A DNA stretch of 64,000 bases from Cysteiniphilum sp. JM-1. GTDB taxonomy: Bacteria; Pseudomonadota; Gammaproteobacteria; Francisellales; Francisellaceae. Made by a program: the position numbers and the translations under genes. Below, piece by piece: positions 37,455-46,967 of this stretch. The notes beneath the pieces are model-generated. The model made no database searches. It had not been told where the DNA came from and was given only the letters and a program-made list of their open reading frames with translations. Within the stretch, counting starts at the first letter, position 1; each line of letters opens with the position of its first letter. The stretch spans positions 1-64,000 of the forward strand of contig NZ_VXKS01000012.1 of NCBI RefSeq assembly GCF_008711525.1, in the 5' to 3' direction.

Positions 37455-37531
37455 AATTGCATAATTCTTTTGTGCGTTTGTAAAAAGCATGTTATCTTAG
37501 CCAAACTTATGCTTAACTTAAGTGTCATTTT

Positions 37532-38713
37532 ATGCAATTAAATACACGCTATGGTCAGTTTGGGGGCTGTTATGCGCCTGAGAGCTTGATGCCGATTTTG
37601 ACAGAGATTGAGAGAGGCTTTATCGCCATTCAACAAGATGAATCTTTTCAATTAGAATTTAAACGTCTATTAAAAGACTACGCAGGACGCGAAACACCAA
37701 TTACCTATATACAGAACTTATCGAATAAATATGGCGCTGATATTTATCTTAAGCGCGAGGATTTACTGCATGGCGGTGCGCATAAAACCAATAACACCAT
37801 TGGTCAGATGCTCTTGGCCAAATACCTTGGTAAAAAGCGCGTGATTGCTGAAACGGGTGCCGGTCAGCATGGCGTGGCAACCGCGATGACTGGAGCGATG
37901 CTTGGACTTCAAGTTGAGATCTATATGGGGGCTGTAGATATCGCCCGACAAAAGCCTAATGTTGAGCGCATGAAATTATTTGGTGCTAAGGTTCACAGCG
38001 TATCATCGGGAAGCGCGACATTGAAAGATGCGATCAATGATGCCATGCGTGATTGGATTACCAATGCCGAGGATACCTATTACTGCTTTGGCACTGCGGC
38101 AGGACCACATCCATTTCCGGCGTTAGTGCGCTATTTCCAAGAGGTTATTGGTAAAGAGGCGCGTGCGCAAATGCTTAAATTAACCCATGCTTTACCTGAT
38201 GCGGTTATTGCTTGTGTTGGTGGGGGTAGTAATGCGATTGGCATATTCAGTGGCTTTTTGCGTGATGAGAGGGTGGCTATTTATGGCGCAGAGCCCGCTG
38301 GCAAAGGGCTTGAGACTGGAGAGCATGCGGCAACGATGAACAAAGGTGAAATAGGTGTGTTTCACGGGATGCAATCACTGTTCTTACAAGATAAAGATGG
38401 GCAGATCAAAGAGCCATATTCGATCTCAGCCGGACTAGACTATCCTGGCATTGGACCTGAGCATGTTTATTTGCAAGAGAGCAAACGCGTGAGTTATCTT
38501 ACCATCACTGATGATGAGGCAATTGCGGCATTTGAAGAGTTATCAAAAAAAGAAGGTATTATTCCAGCTTTTGAATCAGCGCATGCATTAGCATTGGCGT
38601 TTCAATTGGCGCAGTCACAATTAAAGGGTAAAACCATTTTGGTCAACTTATCTGGGCGGGGTGACAAAGATTTACAAAGTTATTTTAGATATAAAGGACT
38701 TTCCGATGAGTAA
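37532..38713 (+). CDS. trpB: Tryptophan synthase beta chain
   Basis: A 393-residue PLP enzyme condensing indole (channelled from TrpA) with serine to form tryptophan. The PLP lysine is Lys85 in GGAHKTNN; the GGGSNAIG phosphate-binding loop, the GPEH segment and the SGRGDKD C-terminal motif are all present. Length and motifs are standard. The last 8 bp overlap trpA, giving tight translational coupling. trpE, G, D, C and F are absent from this window, so the rest of the pathway is elsewhere or missing. Confidence 0.97.
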   Translation: MQLNTRYGQFGGCYAPESLMPILTEIERGFIAIQQDESFQLEFKRLLKDYAGRETPITYIQNLSNKYGADIYLKREDLLHGGAHKTNNTIGQMLLAKYLGKKRVIAETGAGQHGVATAMTGAMLGLQVEIYMGAVDIARQKPNVERMKLFGAKVHSVSSGSATLKDAINDAMRDWITNAEDTYYCFGTAAGPHPFPALVRYFQEVIGKEARAQMLKLTHALPDAVIACVGGGSNAIGIFSGFLRDERVAIYGAEPAGKGLETGEHAATMNKGEIGVFHGMQSLFLQDKDGQIKEPYSISAGLDYPGIGPEHVYLQESKRVSYLTITDDEAIAAFEELSKKEGIIPAFESAHALALAFQLAQSQLKGKTILVNLSGRGDKDLQSYFRYKGLSDE

Positions 38714-39488
38714 TCGATTTGACAAATTATTTAAAGATCACGATAAAAAGGTATTTATGCCATTTTTCACTTTGGGTGATCCGAATTTTGATGAAAGCTT
38801 ACATATCATATCTGCAGCAATTGATAGTGGTGTTGAAGCGATCGAGCTTGGCTTCCCCTTTTCTGATCCGATTGCCGATGGTCCAACCAATCAGCGATCA
38901 ATGGAGCGAGCATTAAAATCAGGTATGACGTTTGATCGCTGTATTGAGATGCTAAGTATTATTCGCCAAAAATATCCAGATATCGCAATTGGCTTACTGA
39001 TTTACTATAACCTTTTATTTAAGCAAGGTGAAAGCGCTTATCAAAAGCTGCAAAGTGTTGGCATCGATGGTGTGGTCTGTGCCGATTTACCGTTAGAAGA
39101 GTCAAAAGAACATGAGACCTTACTTAAGAAATATAATATTGGTGCGGTACAAATGGTTGCCCCAAACTCATCCGATGAGCGTGTCAAGCAATTAGCCAGT
39201 CATAGTAGTGCATTTAATTATGTGTTAAGTGGCTTTGGTACAACCGGTGCTAAAAGTGAGATTGCTCCTCAAACCATCGCACGAATCAAGCATGTAAGAG
39301 CGTTGATTGATCAACCCATGGTAGTTGGTTTTGGTATTTCAAAACCTGAACATGTTCACGCAGTATGGCAAGCCGGTGGTAATGCGGCGATTGTTGGTAG
39401 TTACTTTACCTCATTAATAGAGCAACACTTAGATGATACAAAGATAGCAGCCGAAAAAATACGCCGCTTTATCAAGGTGTTGAAGTAA
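38706..39488 (+). CDS. trpA: Tryptophan synthase alpha chain
   Basis: A 260-residue TIM-barrel enzyme cleaving indole-3-glycerol phosphate to indole and glyceraldehyde 3-phosphate. [14 protein letters not shown] carries the catalytic Glu and Asp (E. coli Glu49 and Asp60). [17 protein letters not shown] and [11 protein letters not shown] mark later barrel strands and the phosphate site. An earlier in-frame ATG lies within trpB, but ATG at 38706 with AAAGGA upstream gives the family N-terminus (MSNRFDKLF). It overlaps trpB by 8 bp. The palindromic repeat block follows the stop directly. Confidence 0.97.
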   Translation: MSNRFDKLFKDHDKKVFMPFFTLGDPNFDESLHIISAAIDSGVEAIELGFPFSDPIADGPTNQRSMERALKSGMTFDRCIEMLSIIRQKYPDIAIGLLIYYNLLFKQGESAYQKLQSVGIDGVVCADLPLEESKEHETLLKKYNIGAVQMVAPNSSDERVKQLASHSSAFNYVLSGFGTTGAKSEIAPQTIARIKHVRALIDQPMVVGFGISKPEHVHAVWQAGGNAAIVGSYFTSLIEQHLDDTKIAAEKIRRFIKVLK

Positions 39489-39496
39489 TTGATAAA

Positions 39497-39595
39497 TGGC
39501 TTTGACTAACGCTCAGCCAACGAATGCCGCTCCCTGAGCGAAGTCGAAGGGGAGGAAAGAAGAGAGGGTAATGGCTTCGACTGACGCTTAAGCCA
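39497..39595. repeat. Second copy of the palindromic REP-like block
   Basis: Three modules: 39497-39519 (TGGC/GCCA arms), 39530-39554 (CTCCC/GGGGAG arms) and 39572-39595 (TGGC/GCCA arms with a one-base expansion). The internal words are those of 382-523. The block lies between the convergent trpA and bioA genes, where it could end transcription from both sides. Confidence 0.8.
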
Positions 39596-39614
39596 ACTGT
39601 TATACATTGATGCT

Positions 39615-40889
39615 TTATAATAGCTCGAGCAATATTTCCCCTAGCTTATTTATCGTTTTTATATCAGTATTCAGTGGTGGCAACCAATAAATAGTATTTC
39701 CTAATGGACGCATTAGTGCGCCTTTTTCAATCGCTCGTTGATATAGTTTGTAACCAGCGCGTGGCTCAGTGGTTTTTAGATCAGCAGCGACAACGCCACC
39801 AAGGCTGCGAACATTATGCAGTTTCTGGGTGCTTTGAGCGATTTCTAGCATGATATTATGCATCGTTGGCGCCAATGTTTTATTAACATAATCAAGTATA
39901 CGCTCACGCTCAAAAATAGTGAGTGTTTCTAAAGCAACTCTAGAGGCCAATGTGTTACCACTATGGGTATGCGAGTGCATAAAGGCTTTCTGTGTTGCAT
40001 AATCATCATAAAAAAGCGCATAAATATTATTATGTGTTAAGCAGATACTTAAGGGTAGCATGCCTGAAGTAATGCCTTTGGATAAACAAATAAAATCAGG
40101 TGTAATATCAGCATGCTCACAAGCGAGCATTTTTCCCGTGCGTCCAATGCCAGTCATAATCTCATCGGCAATTAAATAAACATCATTCTCTTTACACCAC
40201 TTAGCTAGTCTTTCTAGATAGTCTTTGCTATAAATCAGCATGCCACCAGCGCCTTGAATCAAGGGCTCAATAATCACGGCATTTAGCTTATCTTTAATCG
40301 CTTCTAATTGCATCTGTGATTTTTGCCAAGCACTTTGCGCATCATGCCAAAACGGGTCGTTAATACCAGTAACATAAGGAATCTCTTGTAAGAAAGTACA
40401 ATCAAATAATAAGGATTGATAAGCCGCTTTGTATAACCCTAGATCACTCACACTTAAGGTGGCACAGGTTTCACCATGATATCCATTTTGCAGTGCGGCA
40501 AAATGCGTTTTGTTTGTCTGTCCTTTGATAACACGTGCATGAACACTCATTTTAATTGCAATTTCAACAGCACAAGAGCCGTCACTGGCAAAAAGTGCTT
40601 TATCAGTGTGGGTGAGCTGGCAGAGCTTTTGTGTTAAGTCTTCAATGGTTGTATTGGTGGTATTTGCTAAAATCGTATGCTCAAGTGAGCCTAGTTGCTG
40701 TATTAAGGCTTTTTGTAAATGTGGATGGCTATGCCCTAAAGACTTACACCACCAGCTTGAGATCGCATCAATAATCGCTTCGTCATTATGATAAATAAAG
40801 CTGCCGCTGGCCTTGGTAATATTAAGTGGTGAGAAGGTTTCATAATCCTTCATTTGTGAGCAAGGGTGCCAAAGATTGGTCGAATACAT
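39615..40889 (-). CDS. bioA: Adenosylmethionine-8-amino-7-oxononanoate aminotransferase
   Basis: A 424-residue fold-type I PLP enzyme that converts KAPA to DAPA, using S-adenosylmethionine as amino donor, the third step of biotin ring assembly. The N-terminus LWHPCSQMKDYE is the BioA hallmark, followed by SSWWCKSLGHSHP. LIADEIMTGIGRTGKM and ICLSKGITSGMLPLS (PLP lysine in LSKG) form the active site. It is divergent from bioB across 111 bp containing a BirA-operator-like site, the classical arrangement. Confidence 0.96.
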   Translation of the reverse strand: MYSTNLWHPCSQMKDYETFSPLNITKASGSFIYHNDEAIIDAISSWWCKSLGHSHPHLQKALIQQLGSLEHTILANTTNTTIEDLTQKLCQLTHTDKALFASDGSCAVEIAIKMSVHARVIKGQTNKTHFAALQNGYHGETCATLSVSDLGLYKAAYQSLLFDCTFLQEIPYVTGINDPFWHDAQSAWQKSQMQLEAIKDKLNAVIIEPLIQGAGGMLIYSKDYLERLAKWCKENDVYLIADEIMTGIGRTGKMLACEHADITPDFICLSKGITSGMLPLSICLTHNNIYALFYDDYATQKAFMHSHTHSGNTLASRVALETLTIFERERILDYVNKTLAPTMHNIMLEIAQSTQKLHNVRSLGGVVAADLKTTEPRAGYKLYQRAIEKGALMRPLGNTIYWLPPLNTDIKTINKLGEILLELL

Positions 40890-40892
40890 TTT

Positions 40893-40946
40893 TTGTAAAC
40901 CTTGATAAAATTATAAGTTGACTAAAGCGGCAAGTATATCTAGATT
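40893..40946. promoter_or_regulatory. BirA operator-like site and divergent bio promoters
   Basis: TTGTAAACC (40893-40901) is a perfect left half of the E. coli BirA operator. After the standard 15-base spacer comes GTTGACTAA (40917-40925), a weaker right half. The site overlaps TTGACT (40918-40923), 17 bp, TAGATT (40941-40946), a plausible bioB promoter, and a minus-strand TATAAT (40910-40915) for bioA. Biotin-loaded BirA could therefore block both directions. birA itself is not in the window. Confidence 0.65.
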
Positions 40947-41000
40947 GTTGTCGATGTAAAAGTATCGCAATGTGAAAAAAAAGGATAAAGGATAAAAATA

Positions 41001-41975
41001 ATGCCAATTATTGATTTAAATTATGCACAAAGCTTATATAACAAACCATTTAATGAATTGCTATTTAGAGCACAAACGGTACATCGCGAGAATTTTGCTG
41101 ATGAAATTGAGCTCTGTGTGCTGCTAAGCATTAAAACAGGCAGTTGTCCTGAAGATTGTAAATACTGTCCGCAAAGCGGGCATTATAATGCGGGCGTTCA
41201 AAAAGAAAAGTTAATGGATGTAAAGAGTATTGTATCACAAGCCCAAAGAGCCAAAGATCTTGGCGCTAAGCGCTTTTGTATGGGGGCTGCGTGGCGCAAC
41301 CCTCCAGAGAAAGCGATGCCACAGTTACTTGAAATCATTCAATCCGTTAAGTCACTGGGATTAGAGACTTGTATGACTTTGGGAATGTTATCCAAAGCAC
41401 AAGCCACAGAATTAGCCGATGCAGGTCTTGATTATTACAATCATAATTTGGACACCTCAGAGGAGTTCTATAAAGAGATTATTAGCACGAGAGATTACCA
41501 ATCGCGTTTAGATACCCTAGAAGAAGTATCAAATGCTGGTATGAAAGTCTGTTGTGGTGGCATTCTTGGGATGGGTGAGACGATTGATGATCGTTTACAG
41601 ATGTTGGTAACATTAGCAAATTTAAAAACACCACCGGCAAGCGTGCCAATTAATCAATTGATTCCAGTGCTTGGTACACCACTTGGCAATAAACTAAAAA
41701 AAGCAGATGTTGATAGCTTTGATTTTGTGCGCACGATTGCTGTGGCAAGAATCTTAATGCCAAGCTCAAAAATCAGGCTCTCAGCAGGTCGCTCACAAAT
41801 GAGTGATGAAATGCAAGCTTTAGCCTTTTTAGCCGGAGCAAACTCTATCTTTTATGGTGATAAGCTTTTAACTGCCGCGAACCCTTCAGAGAATCATGAT
41901 CTGAAGCTTCTCAATACACTTGGCTTTAAAGTAACAAAAAACAATGAGGAGCATCATGAGCTTGTTAGCGAATGA
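41001..41975 (+). CDS. bioB: Biotin synthase
   Basis: A 324-residue radical-SAM enzyme inserting sulfur into dethiobiotin to make biotin. The radical-SAM cysteines are Cys49, Cys53 and Cys56 ([10 protein letters not shown]). The second [2Fe-2S] cluster, the sacrificial sulfur source, is expected to use cysteines around KRFCMG, ETCMTLG and KVCCGGI plus the Arg of IRLSAGR, all present. AAAGGATAAAGG precedes the ATG. It heads bioB-bioF-esterase-bioC-bioD, each gene overlapping or closely following the last. The cluster requirement fits the nearby suf genes. Confidence 0.97.
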   Translation: MPIIDLNYAQSLYNKPFNELLFRAQTVHRENFADEIELCVLLSIKTGSCPEDCKYCPQSGHYNAGVQKEKLMDVKSIVSQAQRAKDLGAKRFCMGAAWRNPPEKAMPQLLEIIQSVKSLGLETCMTLGMLSKAQATELADAGLDYYNHNLDTSEEFYKEIISTRDYQSRLDTLEEVSNAGMKVCCGGILGMGETIDDRLQMLVTLANLKTPPASVPINQLIPVLGTPLGNKLKKADVDSFDFVRTIAVARILMPSSKIRLSAGRSQMSDEMQALAFLAGANSIFYGDKLLTAANPSENHDLKLLNTLGFKVTKNNEEHHELVSE

Positions 41976-43128
41976 TGAGCGCTATGATGACGATTTAACG
42001 GCAATTAAACAAAATGGGCGTTATCGGCAACGCGTATTTACCCAAATACAGAATAAATTTATTCATATTGATGAGCATGCATTGATCAACTTTAGTGGTA
42101 ATGATTATTTAGGATTATCACAGCATGTTGAGGTTAAAAAACAGGTGCAGCAAGCCATTGAGCATTATGGTGTAGGTAGCACATCATCAGCCATTGTTTC
42201 AGGAAGTCATTATCTCATTGAGGCGTTAGAACATGATATAGCAGCATTTGTCGGCTATCCTCGCGCGTTGCTATTTAACTCAGGTTACCATGCCAATTTA
42301 GCGGTAATGAGTTTATTGGCAGGAAAGGCAAAAAAAGAGAAAAATGTTCAGACAGTGGTTGCAGATAAATTAGTTCATGCTTCTATATTAGATGGTATTG
42401 CCTTATCAGGTGCCAAGCTTAAGCGTTATCCGCACCAAAATACTGATAGTTTGCGCACCATTTTGAAAAAACATCCAGAAGCTAAGTATGTCATCACTGA
42501 AGGTGTTTTTAGTATGGATGGTGATATCTCGCCTTTAGAAAGACTTGCCAATGTGGGTCTTGCTAAACTTATTGTTGATGATGCGCATGGCTTTGGTGTG
42601 TTAGGTCAATCAGGCAGAGGTGCGGTAAGTCATGCGGGTTTCACTTTTGAAGATGTGCCTGTCATGATCGTGCCATGCGGCAAAGCATTGGGTGCTATGG
42701 GTGCATTGGTGTGTGCCAGTGAGGAGTTTATTGAGCTATTGATACAAACAGCGCGTAGTTATATCTATAGCACGGCACTTGCCATTCCGGTTGTTGCGGC
42801 TTTAAATGCGAGTTTAAAACTAGTCATGGAGGGGGATTGTTTGCGTGACAAGTTGTTTGAAAATATTGCCTTTTTTAACCAATATGCACAGAAGCTGGGT
42901 CTTCATGTTGTGTCTTACGATTTAACGCCAATTCGCAGCATTATCATTGGAGATAACCAACAAACGCAAAACATACAAAGTATGCTTAAAGATAAAGGCT
43001 TTTATGTTTCTTGTATTCGTCCACCAACAGTGCCTGAGCATAGTGCACGACTACGCATATCGCTCACTGCCTTGCATGATACAGGAGATATTACAGCATT
43101 ATTAGATCAATTGGTATGTGTGTTATGA
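41956..43128 (+). CDS. bioF: 8-amino-7-oxononanoate synthase
   Basis: A 390-residue PLP enzyme condensing pimeloyl-ACP with alanine to [16 protein letters not shown] and [21 protein letters not shown]-type segments mark the substrate site; [16 protein letters not shown] holds the PLP-binding Asp and His; the PLP lysine is Lys243 in CGKALGAMG. An in-frame start at 41944 lies within bioB, but ATG at 41956 with GAGGA just upstream fits better. It overlaps bioB by 20 bp. Confidence 0.96.
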   Translation: MSLLANDERYDDDLTAIKQNGRYRQRVFTQIQNKFIHIDEHALINFSGNDYLGLSQHVEVKKQVQQAIEHYGVGSTSSAIVSGSHYLIEALEHDIAAFVGYPRALLFNSGYHANLAVMSLLAGKAKKEKNVQTVVADKLVHASILDGIALSGAKLKRYPHQNTDSLRTILKKHPEAKYVITEGVFSMDGDISPLERLANVGLAKLIVDDAHGFGVLGQSGRGAVSHAGFTFEDVPVMIVPCGKALGAMGALVCASEEFIELLIQTARSYIYSTALAIPVVAALNASLKLVMEGDCLRDKLFENIAFFNQYAQKLGLHVVSYDLTPIRSIIIGDNQQTQNIQSMLKDKGFYVSCIRPPTVPEHSARLRISLTALHDTGDITALLDQLVCVL

Positions 43129-43793
43129 GTATTCAAAATTATGTGTTTTTATCAGGCTGGGGCTTTAAGGCAAGTCTTTGGCAAATGTTTCACCCTGAAA
43201 TATCTGCTCATCAATGCGTAGATATGCCTTTTTTTGAAAACATAAATGAACAACAAGTATTACAGTATTTATCAAGGAAATTAGCCAAAGCTGAAGTTGT
43301 TCATGCATGGTCACATAGTGGCTTATGGGTTTTGAAACTCATTCAACAAAATAAATTAGATATCAAAAATAAAAGCATTTATTGTTATGGTTTGCCGTTG
43401 TTATGGCAATTTGCCAGTGATGAGAAAAAACAAGCCTTTATACGGCAATATGAATTAAACCCCTATAAACTGTCACAGAAATTTTTAAAGCTTGTTGCTT
43501 TTCCAGAGGTTGATAAGTTTAAAGATCTAGAGTCATATTGCTTATTGGCAGATGCTGGAGAGCATCATAGTCAATTAAACTACTTAAAGTGGATGTTTGC
43601 CTTTACTGAAATAATGCCAATAATAGATGTCATTGCTTTGTGTGAAAAAACGGGTGTTAATATATTTCTGGCAGAAAATGATGCGATTGTTGATGGTCTA
43701 TCTTTGGCAAAGTTACTTAATAGCGAGCTCACAAAGAATCAAAGTCACCTAGGCCTATTGCGTCTTGCTAGGAGTGAGGTGAGCGCATGGTAA
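43125..43793 (+). CDS. Alpha/beta hydrolase in the bio operon, BioH/BioG-like pimeloyl-ACP methyl ester esterase
   Basis: A 222-residue protein placed between bioF and bioC, where BioH or BioG usually sits; its start overlaps the bioF stop as ATGA. SGWGFKASLW resembles the BioH GWGLNAEVW strand, and AWSHSGLWV resembles the AWSMGVW elbow of BioG, giving a candidate nucleophile Ser63 although the flanking glycines of GxSxG are changed. FLAENDAIV supplies a likely acid residue; a late His (NQSHLGLL) may complete the triad. BioH-type enzymes remove the methyl group that BioC adds, freeing pimeloyl-ACP. It is not close enough to either family for a firm name. Confidence 0.72.
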   Translation: MSIQNYVFLSGWGFKASLWQMFHPEISAHQCVDMPFFENINEQQVLQYLSRKLAKAEVVHAWSHSGLWVLKLIQQNKLDIKNKSIYCYGLPLLWQFASDEKKQAFIRQYELNPYKLSQKFLKLVAFPEVDKFKDLESYCLLADAGEHHSQLNYLKWMFAFTEIMPIIDVIALCEKTGVNIFLAENDAIVDGLSLAKLLNSELTKNQSHLGLLRLARSEVSAW

Positions 43794-44560
43794 AATCACC
43801 GCGCATAAGCTTTAGTGCCGCTAAAGATAGTTATCATCAACATGATCAAGTGCAACGCAAGGTGGATGAAAATTTAAAAAACATGGTGTTTAAGCACCTT
43901 GAGCAATATAAAAATATACAGCATATATTAGAGTTAGGTTGTGGGGATGGTGTTGCCAGTATTGATATCGCAAAACAACTTATGCCATTGACTTATGATG
44001 CGGTTGATATTGCAGATGCTCTAATTGATAGAGCAAGGGATATGGCAGTTGATAGCTCGTTCATGTCAAGGTGTAGCTTTAACTTTATACAAGGTGATTT
44101 TAATCAATCACTTTTCTGGCAAGCATTACCGCAGAAAAAATATGATGTTATCTATAGTAATATGGCGCTACAGTGGTCTTATTGCTTACAAAGATTATTC
44201 AAATACATTGATCAAGTATTAGCTGTAAATGATATATTTGCCTTTTCGATTCCATTGAGTGGTACTTTTGATGAACTCAAGAAAGTTGTGCGTATTAACA
44301 AGTTTATAACACATCACCAAATGAAATCGTTGTTTAAATCGCTTAATTGGCAGTGTCTAAGTATCGATGAGCAAAGCATTCAATTAAAGTTTGTGAATAG
44401 GGTTGCTCAGCTTAAGCATTTAAAAAGCACAGGTGTAAATAGTTATTTAGGCTGTGAGAAGTCAGAGATGAAATCGCTTTGGCGATATTTGCGTGATGAT
44501 AATGATCAAATGACAACGTTAAGTTATGAGATTGGGTTATATGTTATTACAAAGGGGTAA
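43787..44560 (+). CDS. bioC: Malonyl-ACP O-methyltransferase
   Basis: A 257-residue SAM-dependent methyltransferase that caps malonyl-ACP so fatty-acid enzymes can build the pimelate moiety. The N-terminal SFSAAKDSYHQHDQVQ is the typical BioC opening. The SAM loop is LELGCGDG (Glu49-Gly55). YSNMALQWSYCLQRLF matches the BioC motif IV region, and LKSTGVN is a family signature near the C-terminus. It overlaps the upstream esterase gene by 7 bp, coupling methylation and demethylation steps. Confidence 0.94.
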   Translation: MVKSPRISFSAAKDSYHQHDQVQRKVDENLKNMVFKHLEQYKNIQHILELGCGDGVASIDIAKQLMPLTYDAVDIADALIDRARDMAVDSSFMSRCSFNFIQGDFNQSLFWQALPQKKYDVIYSNMALQWSYCLQRLFKYIDQVLAVNDIFAFSIPLSGTFDELKKVVRINKFITHHQMKSLFKSLNWQCLSIDEQSIQLKFVNRVAQLKHLKSTGVNSYLGCEKSEMKSLWRYLRDDNDQMTTLSYEIGLYVITKG

Positions 44561-44585
44561 TTCATGAAAAGAATAAGGAAAACAA

Positions 44586-45248
44586 ATGAATATATCTTCA
44601 TTAACAAAATTAACAAAACATAAGAAAGTCGCCATTATTGGCACAGATACCGAAGTCGGTAAAACTTATGTCTGTGTTTATTTAATGAATCAATTAAAAA
44701 GGCAGGGCTTAACAGTCGCGGGATTAAAGCCAATGGCATCAGGCGCCTTTATCAAAGATGCTCACTTAGTTAATGAGGATGCATTGGCTTTACAAGAGGC
44801 ATCTTCTGCACCACTTTCCTATGAAGTAATAAACCCTAACATTTATGAACCTGCCATTGCCCCGCATATTGCCGCAGAACAGGCAAATAAATCATTAACT
44901 GTTGAAAAACTTGTTGCGCAAACCAAGCATTCTTTGACGCAAATTAACAGTGATATCACTTTTATTGAAGGCGCAGGCGGCTTATTAACGCCATTAAATT
45001 TCAATGAAACATGGGCGGACTATTTAAAGGCTTTAGATATTCCAGTGCTTTTGGTTGTCGGCATGAAGCTTGGTTGTATTAATCATGCTTTGTTAACTGA
45101 ACACTATCTTAAACAGCAACAAATACCCTGTATCGGTTGGATTGCTAATTGCATTAATCCTGATATGCCTGTTTTGCAAGAAAATATTCTGACATTGGAA
45201 GCGATGTTGGACTCGCCAAAAATAACTGACATCCAATTTAATGTGTAA
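44586..45248 (+). CDS. bioD: Dethiobiotin synthetase
   Basis: A 220-residue ATP-dependent carboxylase closing the ureido ring of dethiobiotin from DAPA and CO2. The P-loop is GTDTEVGKT (19-27), GLKPMASGA binds substrate, and FIEGAGGLLTPL is the BioD signature. It is the last gene of the bio operon, 25 bp after bioC with AAGGAAAAC before the start. With bioA, B, F, C and the esterase the late pathway is complete. Confidence 0.95.
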   Translation: MNISSLTKLTKHKKVAIIGTDTEVGKTYVCVYLMNQLKRQGLTVAGLKPMASGAFIKDAHLVNEDALALQEASSAPLSYEVINPNIYEPAIAPHIAAEQANKSLTVEKLVAQTKHSLTQINSDITFIEGAGGLLTPLNFNETWADYLKALDIPVLLVVGMKLGCINHALLTEHYLKQQQIPCIGWIANCINPDMPVLQENILTLEAMLDSPKITDIQFNV

Positions 45249-45500
45249 CTTGATAACATGTTTGGGTGCTAGCAATCTGATTAAATGATGAAATTTGTGC
45301 CATTTTGGCTGTTGTTGGTTTATTTCCTTCTGTTTAGATGATTTATCATTTTTATATAACTTTTATAACATTTGTCAGAAATTTTTGTCGCACATGCTCA
45401 TTTTTTTCGGTAAATTACTGTGAGGATTGATTAATAGGATTTTAACGAATGTTATCAAGTACACTTAAATTTGAGTGTGTTACATTAAAAAGGGGAAGGT

Positions 45501-46964
45501 ATGAAATCAACTAAATTAAAACGTGATTTAAAAACACGTCATTTAACGATGATTGCGTTAGGTGGTACTATCGGCACGGGATTGTTTCTTGCCAGTGGTT
45601 CAGCCATTTCACAGGCAGGTCCGGCTGGCGCATTGATTGGTTATGCACTCGTTGCAATCGTGGTTTATATGCTAATGACTAGCCTAGGTGAGATGTCAAC
45701 ATACGCGCCATGTACAGGTTCTTTTAACAAATATTCAGAGAAGTTTGTGGATCCAGCACTTGGTTTTGCCATGGGGTGGAATTATTGGTTTAACTGGGCG
45801 ATGACAATCTCTGCGGATTTGCTGGGTGCTGGACTGTTGATGCAATTTTGGTTTCCGGATACCCCTGTGGTGATGTGGAGTGCGATTTTCTTTGTCATTA
45901 TCCTTGCTATAAATTTGTTCTCAGTATCGATGTACGGTGAGTCAGAATATTGGCTATCCTTTATAAAGGTATCATTTGTTATCATTTTTATTTTGGTTGG
46001 TGTGTTGGCTATTTTTGGCATTAGTGAGAATGGTCATGCCGTTGGCTTTAGTAACTGGCATATTGCAAATGCACCATTTAATGGTGGAATATTTACGATA
46101 CTGGGTGTGTTTTTAATTGCTGGTTATTCATTCCAAGGGACAGAAATTGTCGGTGTTGCTGCAGGCGAGGCAAAAGACCCAAGAAAGGCGATACCTAAAG
46201 CCATTCGTAGTACATTTTGGCGTTTAACCTTGTTCTATGTTTGTGCATTAGGCGTTATTGGCTTTTTGGTGCCATATACGGCAACTTGGTTAGCAAACCC
46301 TGAATCTAATGTTGCCATGAGTCCTTTTACCATGGTGTTTCAAAGTACAGGATTCACCTATGCCGCAACGCTCGTTAATATCGTATTAGTTACCGCAGTA
46401 TTATCGGCGGCAAACTCATGTATTTATACCTCATCACGTACATTATGGTATTTATCTAAATCAAAACAAGCGCCTAAAGTCTTATCTAAAACGAATCGTC
46501 GTGGCGTGCCCGTGATTGGTGTATTAGTGACATCGATCTTGGGCGCGACATTTTTCTTAGCCTCTTTTATCGGTAATGGCGCAATTTTCAACTGGTTAGT
46601 GAATTTAATCAGCTTGTCTGGATATATCGGTTGGTTGAGTATTTCGATTAGCCATTTGCGTTTTCGTCGAGCATATATCAAACAAGGCAGATCGCTTGAT
46701 GATTTGGTTTATAAATCAAAATTCTATCCATATGGACCCATTATTTCGATTATCGCTTTAATTGTGATGATGTTTGGTGCGCAAGTAGAACAAATGCTAT
46801 CAGGTACCGCAACATGGGGAGCTTTCTTCGCAACGTATAGTGGCGTGATTTTGTTTGTTATTTTATATCTTGGTTATAAATGGCGTAAACGTACCAAGTT
46901 TGAGCGCTCAGCAACATCAGATATTGATTTCTTCCATAAAGAAGCACATCAAAGTGCGTTTTAA
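45501..46964 (+). CDS. LysP-like amino acid permease (APC superfamily)
   Basis: A 487-residue inner-membrane permease with about 12 helices, closely resembling E. coli LysP throughout: RDLKTRHLTMIALGGTIGTG at the N-terminus, GWNYWFNWAMTISADL, GYSFQGTEIVGVAAGEAKDP, VLSAANSCIYTSSRTLW and a late SHLRFRRAYIKQGRSL segment. These proteins import amino acids with protons; lysine is the best guess. AAAAGGGGAAGG precedes the ATG. The 252 bp upstream contain no recognisable leader or riboswitch; a lysine riboswitch (L-box) was not seen, though it would need a proper covariance search. Confidence 0.88.
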   Translation: MKSTKLKRDLKTRHLTMIALGGTIGTGLFLASGSAISQAGPAGALIGYALVAIVVYMLMTSLGEMSTYAPCTGSFNKYSEKFVDPALGFAMGWNYWFNWAMTISADLLGAGLLMQFWFPDTPVVMWSAIFFVIILAINLFSVSMYGESEYWLSFIKVSFVIIFILVGVLAIFGISENGHAVGFSNWHIANAPFNGGIFTILGVFLIAGYSFQGTEIVGVAAGEAKDPRKAIPKAIRSTFWRLTLFYVCALGVIGFLVPYTATWLANPESNVAMSPFTMVFQSTGFTYAATLVNIVLVTAVLSAANSCIYTSSRTLWYLSKSKQAPKVLSKTNRRGVPVIGVLVTSILGATFFLASFIGNGAIFNWLVNLISLSGYIGWLSISISHLRFRRAYIKQGRSLDDLVYKSKFYPYGPIISIIALIVMMFGAQVEQMLSGTATWGAFFATYSGVILFVILYLGYKWRKRTKFERSATSDIDFFHKEAHQSAF

Positions 46965-46967
46965 ATT

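Noticed and set aside
45285-45341. 18-codon hydrophobic frame upstream of the LysP-like gene
   Set aside because: No ribosome-binding site and no Lys-codon run that would suggest attenuation; probably chance in AT-rich DNA.
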